Below the pieces are notes generated by a model. It was not told where the DNA came from. It was given only the letters and a program-made list of their open reading frames with translations, and did no database searches. Shown here in pieces: positions 34,128-45,652 of a DNA stretch of 57,015 nucleotides (within the stretch, counting starts at the first letter, position 1; the number at the start of each line of letters is the position of its first letter). The translations under genes and the position numbers were made by a program. Source of the DNA: Batkoa obscura (taxonomy: Eukaryota; Entomophthoromycota; Entomophthoromycetes; Entomophthorales; Batkoaceae); assembly GCA_030770535.1 (NCBI GenBank), contig JASVEC010000104.1, positions 1 through 57,015 of the forward strand, read 5' to 3'.

Positions 34128-35377
34128 GATAAAAATAGATTGCTGTTAGTTTTTCAGGGTTAAAGTGTTAGGTCTAGAAATAGATTGGAACTTTTTTGTT
34201 TTAGAAATATTAAATTAAATAGCACTTCTTTTAAAAAAGATATCTTAGTTTATACACAACGTCAGTAATAAATCTACAAACTTTTTTAGTAACGACGATT
34301 GAAAAAGTGAGTTTATCTAAAATTTAAGTGTTAGTTAGTAGTTAATGTTGGCACATTATATTGTGATAATTCAATTTATAAAAATATAATTTGAATAATG
34401 AATAAACTCACCTGATTTTGTATTTCAAAAGAAAAAAATAATAAAATAGAACAATCCCAAAGTAATTTATACAATTTTAAGCCTTCTAGAATTAATGTAT
34501 TAGTTTAACATTCCTTAATTAAATTCTCTTACTTACGGATAGTGGCTAACAAGGTGGGATAATAATTTTAGATACAAAAGCTGGAGTTGAAAATCTTGGT
34601 ACTTCAACATAAGTTAAAATTGTGCAATGAATTGTAGCCAATTAAAATAGGCGAACTCAAAGCTCATGCAAAATAGCAAAAATAAAGTCCAACTTTAAGT
34701 TTTGATTACGTGGGGAGGGGATAGTGCCATAAAGCTGGCTTTTCATTGTTCGAATGTAAATAGTGAATTTCTTACGCTATTTTATTACAAAGCCAAATTA
34801 TAAATGGCTGTACTTTAACTATAAATCATTAGAATTTTTGTTATCTGAAATTGTCACAAAATTTCTTATAATTGTTTAGCAAAGTAAGGAGAATTTTAAA
34901 TTGGTCTATTTCAAGCCAATCTAAAGCTATTTAAATAGTCAATTTTTTGATGGGCTATTTTGTACTAAATAAAATTAGATAAAATTAGTAGAATTAGGAT
35001 ATGATAATTTTAGCCCAAATTTGATTTAAATTGTTTCAAGTTAGCTAGTGTGACTTGAGGAATTTAGCCATTGAAATAATGAGTTTATCGTTAATATATA
35101 TTAAGTTTATATATTAAATATGTTTACATTATAGTTTTACAATATAAATATTAACTATTACAGTTGTTGACCCTATGGTTGAAACAAGATAGAAAACCAT
35201 TATTTATATACTAATTTTTAATTTTATTACGTAATTTATAAATCCTTATAATTCACGTTATATATAGTTATTGAGATTTTGTCTCCATTAATTATATAAA
35301 ATATTAACTTAAAGCCTCTATAATTATTCATCAGATAAATAAAATTTATTAAATCTCAAAAATAAATATAACTCTAT
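34128..35377. other. AT-rich intergenic region
   Basis: NOT1 promoter side and the 3' side of the UCH gene. No gene or recognised repeat. Confidence 0.5.
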
Positions 35378-36159
35378 TCACGTCTTTACCAAAGCGACTA
35401 ATGAAAACTCCAAGGTATTAGACTTATCTTCCATAATCTTTTTCAAAGCTTGAGAGGCCTTGCTTAGAAGCTCATCCTTTTTACAAGAGCCGTGTGAGTA
35501 TGGCCCATCTTTATTGCCATCAAACTCAACCAATACACCGTTACGTTCAACAAAAGTAACAAAGTGTAAGTTAACTTCAGCATCTTTACCAAGAGCTTGG
35601 GTTTGTCCTAATTCTGAAAATTCTTCATGAATAGCAGCCATTTCACTACTGGTTTCTAATACTTCAGATCTTTCTTTTGACTTTAACCCCTTAGTTGCAT
35701 TGTAAAAAGAATTTAAAGGTCCGGGAGCTAGGTTTTTGATTAAAATATGTATAATGATCGAAGACATAATAATTGGTTACCTAGTTTAATTATATCCAAG
35801 TTATTTAAAATTGCATGTAAAATTGCCATAGTACCACAAGCGTTACCAATTGTCTGGTTAACAAAGTAAATATCATCAGTTATAGAGTTTTTACTACCTT
35901 TCAGTGGCGAGGTCTAAACATTCAAAATTTAATTTAAAAAATAAGTAATAAATTCACTTACACTATCCTCATTCAAGGGAAATAAAGCAATTAATGCAAG
36001 CATTGGCTTAGGGTAAAAATCGAACGTTTCTGGGTCCAAGGAATAGATATCGATGAACTCATACTCCTTTGGGACACCTAAATTTTGAACATATTCCGTA
36101 AGTGACTCTGGGTTACTTTCTAAAGGTTGCCATTTGATTTTCTTTGCACTTGCACTCAT
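35378..36159 (-). CDS. ubiquitin C-terminal hydrolase, UCH-L1/L3 type (3 exons)
   Basis: Exons 35962-36159, 35781-35913 and 35378-35727 join to 226 residues, close to the 223-230 of UCH-L1/UCH-L3. The introns are 48 nt (GTAAGT) and 53 nt (GTAACC). The peptidase C12 tetrad is complete: Gln in VNQTIGNACGTMAILHA, Cys in the same motif, His in VNLHFVTFVERNG and Asp in LVEFDGNKDGPYSHG. The N-terminus KKIKWQPLESNPESLTEYV is the usual substrate-binding start. The catalytic motif is on exon 2, which is too short to be noticed alone; without splicing the two flanking pieces look like unrelated small proteins. The enzyme removes small adducts from the C-terminus of ubiquitin and processes ubiquitin precursors in the cytosol. 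Yeast Yuh1 is the counterpart. Confidence 0.93.
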
Positions 36160-36477
36160 TTTTTGCTAAAAGTGATTATTGCTTTTTAATAAAAAATAGA
36201 TCATCATTTGTTTATGTCAACATTTTATAAAGAAATCAATGGCCAATCAAAACGAAAGTTTAGATTATTAAGAATTCTATGGAAAGTAGTAATACTATTA
36301 TGTTGAGCTGAATGGCATATTATAAAAACACAATCAATATGATAGAATATGACTTGTTCAATTAAATAAGGGTATAACTTTAAATTCCGTACAATACTTA
36401 GAGAAGCTTGACTATACTTTATTAAAATTAATAAAAAATAATCAGCAGCACTAAATTTATTTTAAAATAAATAAAAT
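36160..36477. other. short intergenic region
   Basis: Promoter of the UCH gene and 3' region of H3 copy 2. It has an AT palindrome (TTTATTTTAAAATAAA) just after the H3 stop. No gene. Confidence 0.5.
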
Positions 36478-36987
<510 letters not shown>

Positions 36988-37025
36988 TTATTAAAAACTT
37001 GAAATTTCAAGCACTGAATTTTAAA

Positions 37026-37041
37026 AAGCGCGTTTCCCGTT
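37026..37041 (-). promoter_or_regulatory. E2F/MBF-like box of H3 copy 2
   Basis: On the minus strand ACGGGAAACGCGC joins an E2F-type GGGAAA to an ACGCG (MCB-like) core, about 140-150 bp before the ATG. It is the only CG-rich patch in the region and suggests G1/S control. Confidence 0.5.
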
Positions 37042-37455
37042 TGGAGAAGTTTAATTGGCTCTTGAAATTTTGTTGCTTGATGTGAGAGGTTTTGGCTCTT
37101 GGATAAATTTCCTCTTGAAAATTTGATTTATATTTTTGTGAAATCATCATATATTTAGGATTTTATTGGCTATAGGCTTGTCAGTGTTGCTTTTATACGC
37201 CAATTTGAAACGATATTCTTGAAGGTAATTGGCCAATCTAATAGACTTGAAAAATAATGTATAAATGTTTTTATTTAATTGTTTTGTCCATTTTTTATGA
37301 AAGATAAAAGTAAAAACTAGTAAAATTAACAATATACTCTGTATTCTTAAACTTCAACTTATTGTTGTTCAGTTAATTTAGTTATGATGGCCTCAAGTCC
37401 AATAATTAATTATATTTTTATTACTTTAGAATTCGTTCTGACAACGTGAAAAGAA

Positions 37456-38193
37456 TTAAATGGCTACCGGGCCACTATAAGGGGGGAATTGCTTTTTCTC
37501 CCTTTTATAAACAATTAAATGATATATACCAAATATCAGAGTAATTGAAATTTGAATGATACTAGTTGAAATATAAATAGTATAATAGTAATTTATAAGA
37601 CCATCAACATCTAATAGAATAACAGTAGCGCCAATGAATATAAGCCTATAACCATTAGCAAATAAAAAGCCACCAGTGACTGAAGGTGCAATTATTTCAA
37701 AAATACGCTTAAAAAAAAAAGATAAAATACCACTAATAAAAGATAGCGACACTGTTATTGTGATAAATGCAATTGTATTCCCGGTTAGATTTCCAATCGC
37801 TATTCCTAGCATCATACCGCAACTAAGTCCCATTAAAACCATACCTAATTTATTAAAATAAATAGCTAAACTACCACTTATTATACTTATACCAAGACTA
37901 CAACTAAATAAAATTAAAATGCTTTTAAGTAAATAGTCAGACAGCTCTTCATTCCTGATGTTGTTTAAAATCAATGAGGTAGCTCTGGTATTTAAGATAA
38001 CCAGTCCTATTGCTAAGGAAGTCAAGAAAATTAAGATGAAGCCAGAAAAAAAATATAAACTTTTAATAACTTTATAGTTTAATAATAAAAATATTAAGCC
38101 TATTATAACGATAATTATACCAATGCTAATTATTATACCATTATAAACGTCATTTAATTGCGATACTACATCCTCTACTAATTTTTTATCCAT
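37456..38193 (-). CDS. seven-pass TM198-like (DUF4203) protein, intronless
   Basis: 245 residues, single exon. It has about seven helices: IIISIGIIIVIIGLIFLLLN first, then the family signature YKVIKSLYFFSGFILIF, then Gly-rich helices GSLAIYFNKLGMVLMGLSCG and GILSFFFKRIFEIIAPSVTG, and GGFLFANGYRLIFIGA. The basic tail is short (YKREKKQFPPYSG). Compared with the spliced genes at 11078 and 22216 both introns are absent at the equivalent positions. It is the most divergent of the four intact intronless copies in the right half (the others lie at 45653, 51608 and 55286). Membrane protein of unknown function. Confidence 0.8.
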   Translation of the reverse strand: MDKKLVEDVVSQLNDVYNGIIISIGIIIVIIGLIFLLLNYKVIKSLYFFSGFILIFLTSLAIGLVILNTRATSLILNNIRNEELSDYLLKSILILFSCSLGISIISGSLAIYFNKLGMVLMGLSCGMMLGIAIGNLTGNTIAFITITVSLSFISGILSFFFKRIFEIIAPSVTGGFLFANGYRLIFIGATVILLDVDGLINYYYTIYISTSIIQISITLIFGIYHLIVYKREKKQFPPYSGPVAI

Positions 38194-39167
38194 TCTAAAT
38201 ATTTTGTTATAATATTACATTACGAAAAGTTTTATTTATATATCATTTTAATTCTCTTAAGAATATTATATTTCTTTATATCAGACAAATGCTTCGATTC
38301 TTTCCAAACTTCAATAGCGTTGGACAAACATGACTATTGCTTTAATCTAGTATTATGTTAAAAATAGACTGGATTTCACCGCAACTACATTAAACCTTGG
38401 CTTTAAACAAATTTTTTTGATTTTAATATTCTTGTTTATTTCCTAGATCTAAATTTGGTAACTGCTAAAATTTAGTTTAATTTTTTTTGTTCACTAATTT
38501 TATGACTAGTAAACATGTTTCTACATTTTATATATCCTAGGAAGCTTCAAGAGATATTCGCTACCATTACTTAAAGGCTTATACAATATTAGAAATAAAA
38601 CTTCATAGAATATATACATATATATAATTTAACATTATTAACATTTATTCATCAAACTTTGAAATTATTATATCATTAACAGCAAAGCATCTTGATCCAG
38701 AGTTTAAAAACATCGATTATTGGTGCTATTAAAAATTACTATTGGTATATATCATTTGAATATAGCTAAATACATTGAAAGATTAAACATATCAAATAAA
38801 GATCCAGTCCTATGGCATCAAAGTATAATTACTCCCATAATACGAGCATGTTCAGACCTAACATCTAATTTAAATGACATTTGATTGTAATAGTAAAAAA
38901 TCACCATTCGCATATATAAATAAACTAAAAAGTTTAAAGCCCTTATTACACATAAATATGTATTTTTAACTTAACTTACATTTAGAGATTTTTTTTAAAG
39001 TTGATAGTCTTGGAGCTAAAATTACAAATAAAAAACTTGACAATTCTTTCATGTTTATTATAAATGACCATTATTTTTTAAACTGATTTCATGTCGAACT
39101 ATATTGATATAACCGAACTCAAAATAATATTATAATAATTGAAATCAACAAAGTTTTATTTACATAG
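38194..39167. other. AT-rich intergenic region
   Basis: Contains the putative transcription-factor relic at 38670-38883. Otherwise nothing assignable. Confidence 0.5.
38670..38883 (+). pseudogene. possible coding relic, fungal transcription factor C-terminal part
   Basis: A broken plus-strand reading gives KHLDPEFKNIDYW, then, after a stop, HLNIAKYIERLNISN and PIIRACSDLTSNLNDI. The pattern of a helix with a short turn, then Ala-Cys-x3-Thr-x-Asn, resembles the C-terminal end of Fungal_trans regions. Weak evidence on a short segment. Confidence 0.22.
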
Positions 39168-39779
39168 CTAATTAACGTAAGACATAATCTTATTAACAAA
39201 TCTTTTAAATTTAGGTTGATTTCTGATACCAAGGGAAGGATTGATAGTAATTTCAGGAGTACTTTCGCCAGAATCCCTCATTTTATTTGCTGGTACTTTT
39301 CCTGATTGATCAATCTTTGGGAATAATTGTTTAGCAAACTCTACCATACCTGGGTTACTATCTACGTAATTATGAACGAATCTAAGAGATAAATCTTCCT
39401 CTTTTTGAGCCTTTGATTCTCTTTTTTGATCAACAACTTCTTTCTTTTCAATATTAAGTTCCCTTTTTGTGTTAATGATGTCTTTCTTTGATTTGTCAAT
39501 ATCAGGAAATAGTTGTTTAGCAAAGTTAATCGTGCTTGGATTATTTTTGACATAGTTACGTACAAATTTAAGTGACAATGCTTCCTCTTTTTCTTCTGCT
39601 TTAACTTCTTTAGGCTCTTCGATCCTTTTTTCATCCTTTGTGACAATCCTTTTACTGGTTTCCAAACTAGGTGCTTGTGTTTTCTTTTGGAAGACATGGC
39701 GCAATTCTCTACGTATATCGAAGCTGGATACTAACGCAATACATGCTATCAGTAATACACAATAGCTAAATACTCTCAT
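39168..39779 (-). CDS. secreted protein with two internal repeats and Lys-Arg cleavage sites
   Basis: 203 residues. A clear signal peptide (MRVFSYCVLLIACIALVSSF) is followed by charged, Lys/Glu-rich sequence. Two repeats of about 28 residues align without gaps. The first, near residue 69, reads LSLKFVRNYVKNNP then NFAKQLFPDID; the second, near residue 128, reads LSLRFVHNYVDSNP then EFAKQLFPKID. Lys-Arg pairs lie before, between and after them (SKRI, EKRI, TKRE, QKRE, FKRF). Signal peptide plus repeats separated by dibasic sites is the layout of fungal KEX2-processed repeat proteins, which yield secreted peptides such as pheromones, RiPP cores or hydrophobic surface peptides. The helical, amphipathic repeat could itself be the mature peptide. 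No homolog is recognised, and cleavage is inferred only from the Lys-Arg sites. Confidence 0.7.
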   Translation of the reverse strand: MRVFSYCVLLIACIALVSSFDIRRELRHVFQKKTQAPSLETSKRIVTKDEKRIEEPKEVKAEEKEEALSLKFVRNYVKNNPSTINFAKQLFPDIDKSKKDIINTKRELNIEKKEVVDQKRESKAQKEEDLSLRFVHNYVDSNPGMVEFAKQLFPKIDQSGKVPANKMRDSGESTPEITINPSLGIRNQPKFKRFVNKIMSYVN

Positions 39780-40989
39780 GTTGCTTGTTTATATGCTAAT
39801 AAGATTAAAAGTTTAATAGATTCAAGTTTTTTAAAGTCAAACTGTTTATTAAGGGTTATTTCTTTTTTATAAACTTTAATTACGGAGTAATTGAAGGATC
39901 TTTATTTTTCTCCGTTTGAAGTTTTTCCTTTTTATTGGCCATTTTAGAAATTATCTTTTTACTTTGTTCAGTTTATAGATGCATTAAAGGAACATTATCT
40001 GAACTCATAAGGTTATAATCATAAATCAATACATCTGATATGTTGAAGCTATAAGGAAATTTATATCAGTTTACTTTTCAAGTTCATAATGCACATTGCT
40101 TTAAATTTTATTTTAATTATTATAAATTATACTATTATTGATGAATAAATTTTTTAGGCTTAGATTGGTCTATGAGAAATGTTTAAAGTTTTGAAATAAC
40201 CAATTAATCCCCAATGATTTATTTGTATAAAAAAATCAAAGTTTACAATAAAGGAGCATATAAGATAAACGGGTATCAATGTAAGAGATTAAAAGGTTTT
40301 CAAAGTGATACAATGACAAGAGCCTTATCTTATTGTGCTTTTATAAATATCTTAATGGCAGAAGAGTAGTAATAGTTGATTTATTAATACTAAATGGATA
40401 TATAATAATGATAAATAAACCATAAATTAAAAAATAATAACCAAATTTATATGCAAAATAAAAATAAAAACGATATAATCCTAAGGGCGGTATAACACAT
40501 ACAGATCCTTTACAGTATTTTTTGATCAGCTAAATAGTCATTATCACATGGCATTATCTAGGGAATTAATTAAATATATATTTTTGCTTTATCTCATATC
40601 ATATTTTACAAACACTACATATACTTTCATTGTTGCTATTAAAATTATAAAATTTGTTAAGTCTATCGTGTTTTTTATTATCCCAATCTTCGAAATTTAT
40701 TTATTGTCTCTTATTTATGAGGATATGAGGTTTTATCTAACTTAAACAGTCCCCTCAAATTTACCAGATTTTTATATTTTAAAGTATTAAAAAAAGGAGT
40801 AAAGGTTTTTATTAAATGCCCTTTATCCTCTTATCACCTGGTATCCCCTTGAACTGATATATAGCAACTTTTAGTTCATTTATCTTTAGTTTATTTTTAG
40901 TATCTTAAAGGATTTAGACTACCGAGTAGTTTATCGTTGGAGGTAAATAAAAGTATAAAAAACTCAATAATAAGTGAAATGAGAGATAA
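39780..40989. other. AT-rich intergenic region
   Basis: A 20-codon minus-strand frame at about 39881-39943 (MANKKEKLQTEKNKDPSITP) precedes the secreted-protein gene; it is too short to support. A 65-residue hydrophobic frame at 40548-40745 has A/T-driven composition and is not called. Confidence 0.45.
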
Positions 40990-42200
40990 AGGAATAGCAG
41001 AAGCAAGCTAAGGAAAAGCTGGAAAATTGATCAAGTCAACTTCACCTACTTTAGACCTAGGTAAATTTAATTTGCTAAAGTCAAAATCCACTTCATACAA
41101 CGCAACTTAAGAGTGAAAAAGAGTGAGTATAATATAATTGCCAGAAATTTGGTCATTTGAGGATAATTTGATATAAAAGGAGTGGATCGCTCATAAGCCT
41201 GTAACAATCATAAATGCTTGGAGCAGAGAGAGAAAATAAGAGAAAGAAAAAAGTAACTGAGGATAGCCAGACTCCGAAGATATAAAGGAATAATGAGGGC
41301 AGTTAAGGCAAAGTGCGGCTTTGTTCGAAAATATCTGGATCAAATTGCAAAATACAAACCTGTGGTCAGCTTTTGACTCTATTACGTTACACAAAAGGCA
41401 TTCATTTCTGAAGTCTGGAACAGAATGGGCCAGATCCGCTTTAGTTTCAAAAGTACCCGAGTTAAATATTCATACAAAAGAGATCAATCTAGGGTTAAGA
41501 AATTTAGTGACTGAGAGGGCATGGGGATTAAAGTCAGTGAGGTTTTTAGGCAATAGGAAGTAAAATCAATATGATTTATTTGACACTTGAGGCAATTCAT
41601 CAACGATTTTTTTAAACCAGTACACTGAGAAAGATCCTTTAATGAGTGGACGTCAGCATTTTACCAGATTATTGAAGAAAGGAACCAAATTGGTCTTTCT
41701 AAAGACAAGGCTCTCTTTGGCAAGAAATCCTTTGATTGTTAAAGGGTCATGAATGTGGCTAGATATTAGTTTCTTAATTGGAACCCATATATTAAATTGT
41801 TTAAATAGCCTAATGAATGGTTTAGAAGAGAAATGAGGCTAACAAATACTGGATCCAAAGAGCTCATATCTGATTGTCCTTTAGTAGTAAATAAGTTACC
41901 TAACTTTATATCTGATAGACCAGTGGTGTTCCACATGAAAGAGTTCAGAGCTTTTTTAATTTGTTTGAGAAAATAAGTGGAAACAAAGCTCAAATGTAAA
42001 GGGAACCAAAGTACTGAAAGGGTAGCAGTATTTACTAATAGTTTTAACTTTAATAAAAACATTATTAATTTTATAGTTGGCTGGCTTAGATTCCACTTTA
42101 GAGACCTCAGTTTCTGGTACTGATGCAAAAGTTATACCTTTGGACGAAATCAATATACCCGGATGCTGGATAGTGGCACCAAGACGGGAAAGTCTTTAAT
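40990..42200 (-). mobile_element. LINE (non-LTR retrotransposon) 3' remnant
   Basis: Minus-strand reading in shifting frames recovers the C-terminal part of a LINE reverse transcriptase. It runs from LGATIQHPGILISSKGI (the usual YLG...GI region), through a helical stretch with LKQIKKALNSFMW, then KGQSDMSSLDPVFVSLISLL, to a zinc-knuckle tail ECLLCNVIESKADHRFVFC (C-x2-C ... H-x4-C, as in zf-RVT). The endonuclease and the catalytic RT motifs are absent, so the copy is 5'-truncated as is typical for LINEs, and it is broken by several stops and frame changes. Base composition is visibly less A/T-rich than the flanks. Confidence 0.65.
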
Positions 42201-42860
42201 TGCTTTCTATTCTAATTAATATAATGCTTTTGCTTTAAAATTTTGGTTACGAGTAGTAATTAAAGCTCTAGATCCCATAAACCAATTATTTCTCTTCTTT
42301 ACCTATCCTTACTTGAACACTTACCCAACTTTCCTTTACCTTTTCTTTGGTATTTTCTTTTACTAAGACATTTGAGAATCTGAATCGTATATGATTTTGA
42401 AAATATCCTAATATTTTTGTACTAAAGTATTTGGCTCTAAGTACTAAGGAGCTCTATTTTTTAAATAAAATCATGTATGCAATTAATTCAATATGGTGAT
42501 TTATTTTATTGCTTAAGGATTCTACCAACAATCTTTACACTCAAATAGCGCTTAAAAAATGGAAAAGTAACAAAGCCAAAAAGACATCCTCATATGGTGA
42601 TTGGATTTTAAACTTAATCTAGTATTGTAATAAAAAAACCATAAATATACCAATAATTATAAACTACTAGGTAGATAATTTATTGAAGCACAGGTTAGCA
42701 CTATAACTTTTTAGTAGCTCTTTTAGTCTAAATAACATATGGGGATATTTTTTAATAGTTGTAATAAAGTATAAAGAGTAATAAAATTTAACTTTAACAA
42801 TAAATAAAAACAAATAAAATAAAGATATAAATCAATCTAAAATGAACCTCCCAACAATCA
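42201..42860. other. AT-rich intergenic region
   Basis: Contains MITE copy 9 (42494-42592) and, at about 42740, a lone MITE-like 5' end (TATGGGGATATTTTTT) without a partner. Confidence 0.5.
42494..42592 (+). mobile_element. palindromic MITE copy 9
   Basis: 99 bp. Diverged left end (TGGTGATTTATTTTATTGC) but intact core TCAAATAGCGCTTAAAAAATGG and end ACATCCTCA. TA on both sides. Confidence 0.75.
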
Positions 42861-42949
42861 ATAAAATCAATAATGGACTCACTATATACATGTTCGATAT
42901 ATAAAATGATATCAGAGCTTATCTTGCATGATAATTAGAAGTTATACTC

Positions 42950-43530
42950 AAAAACATACCTGCAATTTGATTCGTTCATTTCATCTCTAGTTCCTGGCTT
43001 TCCTATTATTTTATATCCTTGGTATCGTTGTTAAATTTTATGCAGACTATAACCTATTTTTTATTTATGACTGAAGGATTAATTTATCTGGTTTTATTAT
43101 TGCTTTATTTTTCACTTTCTTCCCATAATATAGCCAAAAATTAGGAAATATATTGATAGTTTCGCTCTATAGCTATTTAGTATGGGCTATGTTAGCTGTT
43201 TTTGTTAATAACCAAGCGATCGACTTGATAATGACTATGATTTTAAGTACTATAGCTGAAATATTGATTATTCGTTATGGAGAAAAGAATTAATTATTGG
43301 ATATGTTTAGATTAAACATCATTTATTTATACATAGTATTCAATGTATTGTTATTAGTTCAATTGGCTTAGCTGGAAATTTTGATGCTTTAAGGAAGGCT
43401 TTTCTACCAATTTGTATAGTTATAATTCTTTTGAAGATTAGGATATTTGCTTTCTTTGTATATAGAGAAGAAAGATTACGTGAGAAAGAAGAGGAAAGTA
43501 CTAATTTGAAGCATTACCTGGATTAAAATT
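42950..43530 (+). pseudogene. TM198-like gene, broken, left arm of old inverted duplication
   Basis: Plus-strand pieces in several frames: LAFLLFYILGIVVKFYADYN, then LVWAMLAVFVNNQAIDLIMT and MILSTIAEILIIRYGEKN, ending near REERLREK. These line up with the better-kept frame at 49954-50585 on the other strand and, more distantly, with helices 2-7 of the intact TM198-like genes. At least four stops or frame changes disrupt it. It belongs to an inverted duplication with the locus at 49954-50585. Confidence 0.6.
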
Positions 43531-44484
43531 TTCTTTATGATCTTTTGTAAATACCACGTTTAGAGTTTTACTCGTAAAAAATTACAAAACTTGTATTTAT
43601 TTATCTTTTATTTTATATTATGTAATGTATCTGTAAAGTAGCTTCTGCAAAATATACGCTACTTGTTTTTTCCACTTATTATATTATTTATTAACAACAT
43701 ACAGACATCAATATAAGTCACAGTGCATATATTAATTGTTAACTATTTTTTAAGATTTTATTAGATTAACCAATAGCTTTCAGTACTATTTATGATTAGG
43801 TTACCCTTACTTTATTAATCTCCATATGGCTTTTATTGTAAATTAAGCTATTTTATTATTATTGTTATTTTACTCTTCTCCAACTAAACATATTAAGATG
43901 GTTCTATTCATTTTAACATTCCAATCTTGTTTTTTGTTTTTTTCATACATAACAGTAATCAATCTAATTCTATTTAGATATCATTTTAGGCTAAAGAGGA
44001 CAAATAGCTATTCTTAGTACTCACTAAATCCTTAATATAAGAAAGGATATAGGTAACACCTTACGTTTAATGTATATTTCACTATACAGCTCACAGTATG
44101 GGTAAAACTAATTATATACTCATTACTCTTTTGAATTTTTTACCTTGTGATTCATTAAAGTATGGACATAAAAATAATAATAAGCATTTACTTTATTTTA
44201 TTTGGTATTTTATTTTTATGATTTTGTATAAAAAATTACTAAATACCTGTACTCAATTATCTTGTACTTAAATATTAAATGAAAACTAATAATCTATTAA
44301 TACTACAAAGCTCTATATTAGCTAACCTATTCACTCCTAAATTAAAAAAAGGAGTACCAAAAAGCTTAAGGGAGAAAAAAAAGTCCAAAGTATAAATATA
44401 ATCAAAATTCAGCTATTTGATTCACTTTTAGAAGAAATATTAAATTGATGACAAAGCAATTTCAAAGTATTCTAATGGTGCGTT
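43531..44484. other. diverged part of the inverted duplication
   Basis: No gene. The sequence next to the pseudogene end (about 43500-43570) and next to the repeat arm (about 44400-44484) still resembles the reverse complement of 49885-49960 and 48995-49090, so homology spans the interval at low identity. Confidence 0.5.
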
Positions 44485-45151
44485 TAAACAAGCAGAACCT
44501 ATAGATGAAGCAGAGTTATCAAACCATGTCAAAGATACTTAAGAAACAGTTGAAGTAAAAAAGTTTCAAGTTAAGAATATAAATTAGCTGTTATAAGATA
44601 TATAGTAAATTATTAAAAAGCTATTTATATAGTAAAGTATTAACTTTTAAGTTATAAAACAACCATCAAAATAATCATTACATACAATGAAATTACGATA
44701 TACCCAGTTAATTGAAGCTGCCCCAACAAACTTTAAAAAATTTAATGAAGTTACTTTAGAAGTTACTAGTATAAGAGATTGGGAATCATATATAAAATTT
44801 AGATACTTAAACTTATTTATTTAGGTTTGTATGTTAATAAGTAACTCATTCAATTAAGCCTTTATAATTGACTTATTTATTTTTATTGCTTTATATACTC
44901 AAAATAGGTAGAGTTTTGAACATTGAGTTTTTATTCAATTATTGTTTAAAGTAAGGCTGTGTGTGTTACTATAAAAGTAGTTTTAAAACACCCAATCTTA
45001 GTAATTTTAGTTAATAATAAATTATTATATTTTATTAACAAAAGAAACAATTGGGGGTATTTTTTTGCCTTCATCATTTTTTCTATCTTTTAAGTACCAT
45101 TTGAGTGAGAAAATTGTTAATAAAATTCTTAAACATAAAAATACATCCCCA
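44485..45151 (+). repeat. left arm of a nearly perfect 667-bp inverted repeat
   Basis: Reverse complement of 48327-48994, with at most about one indel seen by eye. The inner end stops exactly at the last base of a MITE (45052-45151). The arm contains a broken reading frame with PIDEAELSNHVKDT, then stop, then VEVKKFQ, and downstream a short frame KLRYTQLIEAAPTNFKKFNE followed by VTSIRDWESYIKF; I cannot assign the protein. The same stop is present in both arms. Confidence 0.92.
45052..45151 (-). mobile_element. palindromic MITE copy 10, at the edge of the inverted-repeat arm
   Basis: TGGGGGTATTTTTTTGCC start, TTTTAAGTACCATTTGAG core, AATACATCCCCA end. Its mirror copy is at 48327-48426. The flank after its inner end is not shared between the arms. 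Confidence 0.88.
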
Positions 45152-45652
45152 GGTATAAAACTGATATCCATTATTATTTTTAATACGATGTAAAATACTG
45201 AAATTTATAAAGATTCTTTGATTTTTAACGCTTTTCTATTGTTAATAATACGAAATATAAAGATGTATTTTTGTCTAAAAATTTTACTAACAAATTTTCC
45301 GCTCAAATAGTGCCTAAAAAATGAAAAAAGTAATAAATAAAAAAACACCCCATAAATTGTAATTATGGATAATATTGCTTTGATACAAATTATTATCAAC
45401 TTGAATTATTAAACAGGATTAATGTATTGTAATTAATTATGAAAATTAAAAATCAAAGTGACACTCACTATTAGCAACAGAACAAATTAATTTCAAATTA
45501 TGAAACTTCTAAATAAATCCCAAAAACCAAAAGAACTTGTGTAATAAATTAAATCAATTAATTTGTTACATTACCAAATTGAAAATAAATATTTATGAAA
45601 AATAAAAAATAGTTTAATTTATGGATTATATTATATTATCAAAATATAATTA
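45152..45652. other. spacer inside the inverted repeat
   Basis: Holds MITE copy 11 (45258-45352). Otherwise A/T-rich. Confidence 0.5.
45258..45352 (+). mobile_element. palindromic MITE copy 11
   Basis: 95 bp. The left end is mutated (TAAAGATGTATTTTTGTC), the core CTCAAATAGTGCCTAAAAAATG is kept and the right end is ACACCCCA. TA on both sides. Confidence 0.75.

Noticed and set aside
39881-39943. 20-codon Lys-rich frame upstream of the secreted repeat protein
   Set aside because: Too short, no conservation can be judged, and it is probably leader sequence.
40548-40745. 65-residue hydrophobic small protein
   Set aside because: Composition is explained by A/T bias; no context or motif supports it.
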